DNA of 64,000 nucleotides, from assembly GCA_000433475.1 (NCBI GenBank), contig HF993109.1, positions 124,001 through 188,000 on the forward strand, in the 5' to 3' direction. Shown here in pieces: positions 16,446 through 24,631 of this stretch. The position numbers and the translations under genes are program-made. Position 1 is the first letter of the stretch. Each line of letters begins with the position of its first letter. This DNA comes from Mycoplasma sp. CAG:956 (GTDB lineage: Bacteria; Bacillota_I; Bacilli_A; RF39; UBA660). The notes under the pieces are model-generated. The model saw nothing but the letters and a program-made list of their open reading frames with translations. It had not been told where the DNA came from and did not search any database.

Positions 16446-19070
16446 ATGAATGAATTATTTAATATGACTAATTGTTATACAGATACTGACTATTATTATT
16501 TTTATCAAGATTTAAATAAAGATAATAAGTTTAATTTTTCTGTTTATAATAATCATACTTTAAAAGACTTACTAAAAATAGTAGAAACTAAATATGGTAA
16601 AGATACCAGTTGTCTTTCTCTAAATGTTTTAACCAATGTTAGTTTAATCTATGGCAGTAATGACTTTATAAAAAAATATATTATAGTTAAAATACCAAAA
16701 GTAATTTTAAAACAAAAAAAGTTTAAGGAAATAGTAAAAAATATTAATTATTATTTTAATGACGATCAAAAACAAATATTATTTAAAATATATCCCAAAG
16801 AAAAAATAAAACAAGAATATGATCATTTTTTAAATCCTCAAAATTTTCTAGACTATGCTAATATTTTAAAAAAATTACAAGAAGCTGGATACGACTTAAA
16901 TGACATAAAATTTGATAGTAAATTAAAAGTTGAAAAAGTAAATGATAGTTATAAATTTACTATTATTAGAAAAAAATTAAAAAAAGTAGGTCAAGTTTAT
17001 GTTATAGATAATAAAACTGAGTATAATGATCCTAATCTAATTAAAATAGGTCGCAAATTATATTATTATGAAAAGGGTAAGAAGTACCAATTTGAAGAAA
17101 GCATAGATTTAAATGCCGAAGAAATAAAAACACTACGTGATATTGGATTATATGTTATTTCAGAAAAAAATAGAGATCATATTTTATACCCTAAAAATTT
17201 TGAAGATTATTTTAATCTTTTGAAAAAATTACAAGAATCAGGTATTGATATTAATAGCATTATAGCTAGTGATAATTTAAGAATAATAAAATTTAATAAC
17301 ATTTACAAGTTTGAAGTAATAAAGAAAAATGTCAAAAAAGCTAAAGATGATAGTAATAACACTTTAAATAACCTAGAATCCAATCAAGTAAACATAATAA
17401 AAATTGGTAAAAAAGTTACTGCTTTTAGAAAAGGTAAAAATTCCGTTGCCACCGATAGTGAACCTTTAAGTGATGATAATTTAGAAAATCTGCAAAGCAT
17501 TGGCTTTAATACCCCTTATCTAAAAAGATTAGAAAGAGAAATAAATCCTAAAACTTTTACTGATTATTTTAATCTTTTAAAAAAATTACAAAATTATGGT
17601 GTTGATATAAATAAAATAACTAGTAATGATAAAGTAAAAGTTATCAAAATAAATAATGATTTTAGCTTTAAAATTATAAAAAGAATAGTAAAAACAGATA
17701 AACAAGGTCAAAAAATCACAATAAATAGCGATGAATATTATAAAGAAGACCTAATACCAATAGGCTATAAAGTAGTGGCCTTTAAAAAAGCCAAACAAGG
17801 TCCCGATAAAGATAGTCCTTATCTTACCGAAGAAGAAATTAAAAAATTACAAAGTATTGGTTTAGAAGTAATAAAAGAAAGAGATATAATTTTAAATCCT
17901 AAAAGTTTCCTTGATTATATGGCTATTTTAAAAAAACTCCAAGAAGATGGTTACAATCTTAATGATATCTATTTTACCGATAAGTTAAAAATAACTAAAG
18001 AATCAAATAAATATAAGTTAGAAATTATAAAAGAAGACTCTAAAGAATATAAAATACCAGGTTTAATGACCATCGGTCAAAAACTATATTGTTTTAAAAG
18101 AGGAAAATATAATAATAGTCCTAGTAGTAGAGATTTAACCCCAGATGAAATAGCTATTTTAAATACCTTAGGTTTTAAATTAGCTATTGAAGAAAAAAAA
18201 TCCATTGATTATATTGAATTATTAAAAAGATTAAAAGAATCTGGTTATGATATAAATAAGATTAAATATTATGATAAAGTAAAAATAACTAAAAATAATC
18301 ATGAATTTAAATTAGAAATTATAAATGAAAATGATCCATTATATAACCAACCAAATTTAATATTAATCGGACCACACGTTTTATCTTTTAAAAAAGGAAA
18401 AAAATTTCAATATTCAGGACCAACTGATTTGAGTTCTGATGAAATAACTAGATTACAGAATATCGGTTTAGTAATATTAAATGATCATGTATTGTATCCG
18501 CAAAGTTTTAATGATTATTTTAATATTTTAAAACTTTTACATGAGTCTGGTTATAATATAATGGATATCAAGACTACCAGTCGCCTTAAAGTAACAAAAG
18601 AAAATGGTAAATATTTCTTTAAAATTATTAACAAGGAAGATCAAGAATGGCAAAATAAAGATTTAATTTTTATTGGTCGTAAAGTAAAATCTTTTGAAAG
18701 TGGTAAAAATTCTCCTGGTAATCACTCTAGTTATTTAACTGTAGTAGAAATAAATAATCTCCTTAGTATTGGTTTTACTTTTAAAAAGAAAATCGAAGAC
18801 ATTATTTATAAAAGAGAAATATGTAAAACTTTTAATATCGATATAAAATTAAATCAAGAAATAATAGATAGAATATCTAAATTGGAATTAATAAGTAAAA
18901 TTAAATATTTAATTAAAGAAAAGAATATGCCTATATTAGATAATAATGGTAATTTAGTAGATATTTTTACCATGAGTAGTCTCGATATAGAAGAAAAATA
19001 TGGCATATCTTTAGATACTATAATTTCTACTTATGGTTATAAGCAAGTAAAAAAGTTAAATTTAATATAA
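16446..19070 (+). CDS. ART-like N-domain / divergent HA-repeat protein without helicase
   Basis: An 874-residue protein that starts like the helicase copy (MNELFNMTNCYTDTDYYYF) and ends with the shared C-terminal domain (IDRISKLELISKIKYLI ... YGISLDTIISTYG). The helicase core is absent; instead about seven repeats of 90-110 residues (F.DY.niLKkLqesGydin.i, L.iIk.n..ykf.Iik, LI.IG.kv..FkkGK, dLt.eEI..L..IGL) fill residues 130-800. In the N-domain the Arg of FFRALN is replaced (YFYQDLN), so any ART activity is probably lost. RBS AGGAAGTG precedes ATG 16446. Intact and closed by a strong terminator, so likely expressed. Confidence 0.72.
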   Translation: MNELFNMTNCYTDTDYYYFYQDLNKDNKFNFSVYNNHTLKDLLKIVETKYGKDTSCLSLNVLTNVSLIYGSNDFIKKYIIVKIPKVILKQKKFKEIVKNINYYFNDDQKQILFKIYPKEKIKQEYDHFLNPQNFLDYANILKKLQEAGYDLNDIKFDSKLKVEKVNDSYKFTIIRKKLKKVGQVYVIDNKTEYNDPNLIKIGRKLYYYEKGKKYQFEESIDLNAEEIKTLRDIGLYVISEKNRDHILYPKNFEDYFNLLKKLQESGIDINSIIASDNLRIIKFNNIYKFEVIKKNVKKAKDDSNNTLNNLESNQVNIIKIGKKVTAFRKGKNSVATDSEPLSDDNLENLQSIGFNTPYLKRLEREINPKTFTDYFNLLKKLQNYGVDINKITSNDKVKVIKINNDFSFKIIKRIVKTDKQGQKITINSDEYYKEDLIPIGYKVVAFKKAKQGPDKDSPYLTEEEIKKLQSIGLEVIKERDIILNPKSFLDYMAILKKLQEDGYNLNDIYFTDKLKITKESNKYKLEIIKEDSKEYKIPGLMTIGQKLYCFKRGKYNNSPSSRDLTPDEIAILNTLGFKLAIEEKKSIDYIELLKRLKESGYDINKIKYYDKVKITKNNHEFKLEIINENDPLYNQPNLILIGPHVLSFKKGKKFQYSGPTDLSSDEITRLQNIGLVILNDHVLYPQSFNDYFNILKLLHESGYNIMDIKTTSRLKVTKENGKYFFKIINKEDQEWQNKDLIFIGRKVKSFESGKNSPGNHSSYLTVVEINNLLSIGFTFKKKIEDIIYKREICKTFNIDIKLNQEIIDRISKLELISKIKYLIKEKNMPILDNNGNLVDIFTMSSLDIEEKYGISLDTIISTYGYKQVKKLNLI

Positions 19071-19073
19071 AAT

Positions 19074-19112
19074 AAAATACTATTAAGAAAAAACACTTAA
19101 TAGTATTTTTAA
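19074..19112 (+). terminator. Strong Rho-independent terminator
   Basis: Perfect 14-bp stem AAAATACTATTAAG/CTTAATAGTATTTT (19074-19087 with 19096-19109) and a T tail. Confidence 0.9.
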
Positions 19113-19170
19113 TATTGCTAAATTTAAAAAAAGTAGTATAGTATAGAAAATTAATTAAAAAGGGGATTTT

Positions 19171-20568
19171 ATGATTAAAAAAAGTATAAGAAAAAATCCA
19201 AAGGATAATTTTGATGAGTGGTTTAAAATAGCAGCATATTATTATAAAAAACATAACAATCTATTAGTGCCCGCTAACTATTTAACCGAGGATGGTAAAA
19301 AATTAGGAGAGTGGATAATTTATATTCGAACTAAATATAATTCTGATGACCAAAAAATAACTAAAGAGCAAAAAGAAATGCTAGATTCTATTGGTATGGT
19401 TTGGAACTTATATGATTATAGATGGCAAGAAAGATTTAATCAAGTTAAAAAGTTTTATGATGAATATGGAACCATAGAACTTTTACCAACCTATCAGGGA
19501 AAAGAAGGCTTAAAACTCTTAAACTGGATAAAATTTCAAAGAAATATTTACTATAGTAAAAGTAAGAAACCAAAAGATCTAGAAAAAATTGCTAAATTAG
19601 AAAGTATTGGCGTCATTTGTCATCATAAAGATGAAATGTGGGTTTCCATGTATAACTTAGCTTTCTTATATTATAAGAAAAACAATAATCTATTGATTCC
19701 TGCTTGTTATGAAACTACTCTTGGTAAAAAACTTGGTATCTGGATAAGAAATCAAAGAAAAAGTTATTCTGATGGTAATTTATCTGAAATTAAAATCGCA
19801 GCCTTGGAATCTATTGGCATGGTTTGGCATGTTTATGAAAATAAGTGGAACCTAATGTATAAAGAAGCCTTAACTTATTATCAAAAATATCATACTATCA
19901 GTATTTATAAAGACTATAAACCAACTTATGTAACCAAAGAAGAACTATGTCAGTGGTTAGCAACTCAAAAGATATATTATAAACAACATAAAAATTTAAC
20001 TCTTGAGCAATATAAGAAACTAAATTTAATTAAAATAGACTTTGACTATCAAGAAGATAATTGGAATTATATGTATAACTTGGCAACTAATTACTATTTA
20101 GAAAATGGTCATTTACTAATTCCTAGAACCTTTAAATCTGAAGGTAAGAATTTAGGTATTTGGTTAGAATCACAACGTCAACATTACCAAAAACAAAAAC
20201 TTTCTGAAGCAAAAATTCTTCTTTTAGAATCTATCGGTATCATTTGGCAACCGAGAAAAAATCTTTCATCTATATATAATTATTTAGATGAAAATTATCC
20301 TTTAATTGATAAACGACTTAACAGGGATGTTTTAAACCGTATTTCCTTACTAGAACTAATTGCTAAAATTAATTATTTAATTTGTTGTAAACATACTTCC
20401 TTTATTTATAGTAATGGGCTTTTAAAAGATATATTTTCTATGAGTAGTATAGCTATCAAAAATGATCCTAACTATGGTATTTCCTTAGAAGAAATAATTA
20501 ATACCTATGGTAAAGAATATATTTTAAAATATAATAAAAATATGAAAGGTAAAACTTTAGACTTATAA
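19171..20568 (+). CDS. Helicase-associated (HA) repeat protein, five repeats
   Basis: A 465-residue relative of the 15090 gene with five HA domains (residues about 13-365), for example FDEWFKIAAYYYKKHNNLL and LGIWLESQRQHYQKQKLS...LLESIGIIW, and the shared C-terminal domain (LNRISLLELIAKINYLI ... YGISLEEIINTYG). Repeats 2 and 4 are divergent (ESIGVICHH, LIKIDFDY), having lost the terminal Trp. RBS AAGGGG precedes the ATG. It probably binds nucleic acid; partner unknown. It sits in its own transcription unit between two terminators. Confidence 0.8.
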   Translation: MIKKSIRKNPKDNFDEWFKIAAYYYKKHNNLLVPANYLTEDGKKLGEWIIYIRTKYNSDDQKITKEQKEMLDSIGMVWNLYDYRWQERFNQVKKFYDEYGTIELLPTYQGKEGLKLLNWIKFQRNIYYSKSKKPKDLEKIAKLESIGVICHHKDEMWVSMYNLAFLYYKKNNNLLIPACYETTLGKKLGIWIRNQRKSYSDGNLSEIKIAALESIGMVWHVYENKWNLMYKEALTYYQKYHTISIYKDYKPTYVTKEELCQWLATQKIYYKQHKNLTLEQYKKLNLIKIDFDYQEDNWNYMYNLATNYYLENGHLLIPRTFKSEGKNLGIWLESQRQHYQKQKLSEAKILLLESIGIIWQPRKNLSSIYNYLDENYPLIDKRLNRDVLNRISLLELIAKINYLICCKHTSFIYSNGLLKDIFSMSSIAIKNDPNYGISLEEIINTYGKEYILKYNKNMKGKTLDL

Positions 20569-20610
20569 GAAGAAAGAGAAAATTTACTAATTTCCCTTGC
20601 TTTTTTTTTC
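20568..20610 (+). terminator. Probable terminator
   Basis: An imperfect purine-rich/pyrimidine-rich hairpin (AAGAAAGAGAAAAT with ATTTCCCTTGCTTT) followed by nine T residues (to about 20609). The T-tract is strong, the stem weak. Confidence 0.55.
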
Positions 20611-20659
20611 TATTTATAAGATAATTAAGAAGTATAGATAGTAAGGAGTCGTAAAAAAT

Positions 20660-23272
20660 ATGGAATATGGTATCGATTATATATTAAAATTACCAACTGA
20701 AGATATAAAAACTTATTTAGAAAGTGCTAGTATAATAGATATCCTAGCCATCTTAGAAAATATCAAAAAACGTAAGGAAATGGATTATGCTTCTTTAAAC
20801 AAATTAGAAAAATTAGAAGAGCAAATTAAAATAAATAAAAATTACCTTACTGATATCGATAAACGTATAAATTTTGCTACTAAAACTAATGCTCCTAAAG
20901 TAGAAGTTGATTTATTATGGGAAGAATATAGTCGTTATGATGCCATTATCGATGATTTAACTAGTAAAAAAGAACAATTAATTCAAGGATTTAATGATAA
21001 AAAACAAGCCATTTTTACTTTAGCATGGAATATGATCTTAGAAGCTCCTGTATCTAAATTAGAAGATTACCGAAACAGCCTTATCACATGGCTAAAAAAT
21101 AGAATAGAAGCTATTGAAACTAATAAGAGCAACAGGGAAATAACTACCAATACACTTTTAGAAGATAGAAACTTTACTAAAGAAGATCTAACTGTTAAAT
21201 CAATTGATGCCGAGATTAAAGAAATGGAATCTCAAGTTCTAAATCATGAACTTATTTTAAATGAAGAAACTATTGGGAAGATTAAATCATTAAGAGCTAA
21301 AAAAGAATCATTAGAACATGAAACTTTTACTTTTGTTTGCACAGAAAAGATAAAAACGTCTCTAAAAACTATTAGTAATGATATAACTAAATTACAGATG
21401 GAATTATCTAACATTATTCAAATGGACATTGAATCTTTAAAAGAAATGATTTTAAGTGATTATGCTCAAGGCAAAGAAGAAATAAAATTAGCCAACTACG
21501 TTCGTATTTATCGCTCTTATTTAGAAAATATTAGTAAAGTACCTCTTACTTTAAAAGCAGCATATCGTAATATTTGCCTAAACTATGCTAATCTTTTAAA
21601 TTCCATAGAAAATCCTAGCTTTGAAGGGGAAACTCTTAATGATTTAGATATTAAATTAAAAGAATTACATAATTATATAAAAACTTTAGAACAATATAAA
21701 ACTAAAAAAAATGATAAAACTACCGAAACTAAGTTCTTATATACTACTGTAAGACAACAAGGCTTATTTGAACTTCCTTTCTCTAAAGATAAATGGTTAT
21801 CTTATTTTGGTAAATATTTTGAATCCTTACTTAACGAAATTAAACCATTAGAAGAAAAGAATAAAGAATATATCTCTTTAACAACAGTTAGTCTAAAGAG
21901 TAAAAAGATAGAAGAAGAATTAGACTTATATCGTAAAGACTTAAGAAGTATGTTAGATGAACTATATAACAAAGTTTTATCCATATATTTAAAGAATAAT
22001 TTATATATTAATGTTAATGTTTATGATTATCGTGATACCGAAACATTTACTAAGTACTTAGAATATCAAACTATTAGTATCGATAAAGAAATAGCAAGTG
22101 TTAAAACTACTATTGAAGGATTAAATAGTAAGAAGAGTAATATCTTAGAATTAATTAATGATACTTATAGTAAGATTGATACTGATATTAAAGCTAAATT
22201 AAATAGTATTTTTAATGGAACTTATGTAAAAGAAGAAGAACAAGAAGAAAAACCTCATCATTTCTTTGCAAGTCCTACTACATTAGAACCTAGTTATAAT
22301 GATACTTTTGATGATACAACTAGTAATTTAGAACCTATAAGTAAGGTAGAAGAAGAACCAGAAGTATCTGAATTTGATTCTTTCTTTGCTACTGATATTC
22401 CTTTTAAAGATGATGATACAGAAGAAAATAATGAACTACCAGAAGAAGCTCCTACAAGACCTAAACATGAATTAGAACCAGATGAAGTTCCTTTGAAAGA
22501 AAAAGAAATCAAAGATGAACAAAGTAACAATTCTAGCATAACCACCTTTAATCCCGATGATATCTTTGGTAGTACATCAAATACTTTAGATAATGCTTTA
22601 GAAGAAGAGCAAAAACAAGAACCAGTAGTTTCAAAAGAAGAAGATGATACGGTAATTTCTTTTGATAGTGAAGATATAGCATCAACAAAGGCCTCAGAAA
22701 AAAAAGAAGAGGCTAGTGAAGCTAGTGCAGTATCTGATGATATAAACTTTGATGATGCTATATCATCATCTGATAGAGAAGCTTTTAAAGAACTACTTGA
22801 ACCTCAAAAAGTGCCAGATTTTAATACCATAATTAATACTCCTGAACCAAGTACTAAAGAAGAAAAAAACAAAATCAAAAAAAGAGGACTTAAAGTAATT
22901 AAACAAGAACCAGTAGTTTCTAAAAAAATGTCAAAGAAAACACCAGAGGTAGTTTCAAAAACAACTGTTAAAACGGATGCTACTGAGATTAAAGAACGAA
23001 TCGAAAACAGCCAAAATGATAGACAAAGTAAAAATGTACCACCACTATTTAATCCGGCTAGTGCTAGTGATGTAAAAAGTGAATACAATGATACTAATGC
23101 TCCAATTGATTTAAATGCTTTTCTAAATGGCAACCTTTCAAATCCAACAGAAAAACAAGAAACTAAAGAAGTTGATGATAAAACTAAAAAATTAACTTTA
23201 AGTCAAGATGATAATATAAATTTGATGGACTTTTTAAACCAAATTGAAAATAACGATGCTAAAGTAGCTTAA
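20660..23272 (+). CDS. Coiled-coil protein with acidic disordered tail and repeated short motifs
   Basis: An 870-residue cytoplasmic protein. Residues 1-520 are strongly helical with long heptad-like stretches (KLEKLEEQIKINKNYL, KIKSLRAKKESLEHET and others). Residues 530-870 are acidic and Ser/Thr-rich, probably disordered, punctuated by hydrophobic motifs: FDSFFATDIPF, FNPDDIFG, FDSEDIAS, FDDAIS, IDLNAFLNG and finally INLMDFLNQIE. The pattern of a coiled coil plus linear binding motifs suggests a scaffold or division/cytoskeleton partner; this is inference. RBS AAGGAG precedes ATG 20660. No family recognised. Confidence 0.65.
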   Translation: MEYGIDYILKLPTEDIKTYLESASIIDILAILENIKKRKEMDYASLNKLEKLEEQIKINKNYLTDIDKRINFATKTNAPKVEVDLLWEEYSRYDAIIDDLTSKKEQLIQGFNDKKQAIFTLAWNMILEAPVSKLEDYRNSLITWLKNRIEAIETNKSNREITTNTLLEDRNFTKEDLTVKSIDAEIKEMESQVLNHELILNEETIGKIKSLRAKKESLEHETFTFVCTEKIKTSLKTISNDITKLQMELSNIIQMDIESLKEMILSDYAQGKEEIKLANYVRIYRSYLENISKVPLTLKAAYRNICLNYANLLNSIENPSFEGETLNDLDIKLKELHNYIKTLEQYKTKKNDKTTETKFLYTTVRQQGLFELPFSKDKWLSYFGKYFESLLNEIKPLEEKNKEYISLTTVSLKSKKIEEELDLYRKDLRSMLDELYNKVLSIYLKNNLYINVNVYDYRDTETFTKYLEYQTISIDKEIASVKTTIEGLNSKKSNILELINDTYSKIDTDIKAKLNSIFNGTYVKEEEQEEKPHHFFASPTTLEPSYNDTFDDTTSNLEPISKVEEEPEVSEFDSFFATDIPFKDDDTEENNELPEEAPTRPKHELEPDEVPLKEKEIKDEQSNNSSITTFNPDDIFGSTSNTLDNALEEEQKQEPVVSKEEDDTVISFDSEDIASTKASEKKEEASEASAVSDDINFDDAISSSDREAFKELLEPQKVPDFNTIINTPEPSTKEEKNKIKKRGLKVIKQEPVVSKKMSKKTPEVVSKTTVKTDATEIKERIENSQNDRQSKNVPPLFNPASASDVKSEYNDTNAPIDLNAFLNGNLSNPTEKQETKEVDDKTKKLTLSQDDNINLMDFLNQIENNDAKVA

Positions 23273-23306
23273 GTTTAATAGATAATAGTAAATACATAAA
23301 AAAATT

Positions 23307-23781
23307 GGTTCAATAAAATCTAGTGTGAAGAGAGATGATAAAATTTCATCTCTTTTTATGTGGTAATATGTAGTAAATAATAATAGGAAGGCGAGTATAG
23401 ATGAAAGATTATTATTTGCTAATAGGATTAAATAGTAAGGAGGTTAAAATAATAATGGATTAATAGAAATTACTATTGAGAATAGGAAAAAGAAAGTAAG
23501 GTGTCCTGTCTGTAATAAATTTACAAGTTCAGTACATGATAAATTAAAGCCTATAAGAAGTGTTTATTTAGATAGTTGTGGTTCAACAAGAAACAAAAAT
23601 ATCTCCAACATTAAAAATAAGAAATAAATTTTTTACTCGATTATCAAAATTTTAATAATATTAAAAACGTTCAAAAAATAACTAAAAAAATCATATCAAA
23701 AAAAATGTAAAAAAATCCGTAAATTCCTTATGTTATAAGGCATCATGCAGATTTTTACTTCACACTAGATTTTATTGAACC
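23307..23781. mobile_element. Decayed ISL3-like insertion sequence
   Basis: The element is bounded by perfect 24-bp inverted repeats (23307-23330 and 23758-23781, beginning GGTTCAATAAAATC). Inside, the plus strand encodes the transposase N-terminus in two frames: MKDYYLLIGLNSKEVKII (23401), then GLIEITIEN and KKVRCPVCNKFTSSVHDKL, the zinc-finger segment of ISL3-family transposases. The catalytic part is deleted; only about 475 bp remain. No convincing target-site duplication is visible (flanks AAAAAATT and ATAATTCT). It could be mobilised only by an intact relative elsewhere. Confidence 0.75.
23331..23357 (+). terminator. Terminator at the left end of the IS relic
   Basis: Stem AGAGATGA/TCATCTCT (23331-23338 with 23346-23353) followed by TTTT. 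Located immediately inside the left inverted repeat, it also ends the transcript of the coiled-coil gene upstream. Confidence 0.75.
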
Positions 23782-23832
23782 ATAATTCTTGCTTATCCTT
23801 TATCTTTGTGTTACCTTAAATTTGGTGATAAT

Positions 23833-24606
23833 ATGCAAATAATTAAATATACTAAAAAAGGTTCTAATAAATATGAATTGACTTTAAAAGATAATACTAA
23901 ATTACTAGTATATACTGACCTTATTTTAGAATATAACTTATTAATAAGAAAAAATCTTGATCCTAATACTTTAAAGAAAATAAAAAGTGCTAATCTAAAA
24001 CTAGAATGTTATTATAAAACCTTAAAGTATTTAAAAAATACTAAATGTACTAGTGATATAAAAAACTATTTAAAAGATTATCCTTCTAATATAGTTGATT
24101 ATACTATTAAAAGATTAACTAAAGAAGGTTATTTAAATGATAATAATTACATTAAATCTTATATAAATACTAAAATAAATTTAAGTAATGATGGTTATTA
24201 TAAAATATATTATTATTTAAAAAATAAAGATTTAGATGAAACTATTATAAAAAATTATCTAAATGATATTGAAGATAATATCTGGTTAGATAAAATAAAT
24301 AAGATAGTAAATACTAAATTAAAAAGTAATACTAAGTATAGTAATAACTTATTAATAAGTAAAATAAAAACTTATCTTAAAACACTTGGATATCAAGATT
24401 ATCTAATTAATATAGCCTTAGATAATATTAATTTAGATACCTCTAAAGAAGATGAAAAATTAGAAAAAGACTATCTAAAATTATTTAATAAATATAAAAA
24501 TAAATATGAAAAAAATAAGTTAAATTATATTTTAATAGGTAAACTATATCAAAAAGGTTATGATTTAGATAAAGCCAAAAGAGTAGTAGAAACTTCCAAT
24601 TTGTGA
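23833..24606 (+). CDS. recX: Regulatory protein RecX
   Basis: RecX binds RecA filaments and limits recombinase activity. The 257-residue product has the family layout: N-terminal segment IIKYTKKGSNKYELTL, then three-helix repeats with YYKTLKYLKNTKCTSDIKNY, VDYTIKRLTKEGYLNDNNYI and further copies toward the C-terminus, matching the extended three-to-four-repeat RecX of Firmicutes. A GTG at 23806 is in frame but GGTGAT directly before ATG 23833 decides the start. It begins only 51 bases after the IS relic, so its promoter may derive from the element. Probably co-transcribed with the next two genes. Confidence 0.8.
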   Translation: MQIIKYTKKGSNKYELTLKDNTKLLVYTDLILEYNLLIRKNLDPNTLKKIKSANLKLECYYKTLKYLKNTKCTSDIKNYLKDYPSNIVDYTIKRLTKEGYLNDNNYIKSYINTKINLSNDGYYKIYYYLKNKDLDETIIKNYLNDIEDNIWLDKINKIVNTKLKSNTKYSNNLLISKIKTYLKTLGYQDYLINIALDNINLDTSKEDEKLEKDYLKLFNKYKNKYEKNKLNYILIGKLYQKGYDLDKAKRVVETSNL

Positions 24607-24631
24607 TAAAATTAGCATAATAGGAGTAAGT

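Noticed and set aside
23299..23789. 8-bp target-site duplication of the ISL3-like relic
   Set aside because: Flanks AAAAAATT and ATAATTCT do not match; either decayed or never present.
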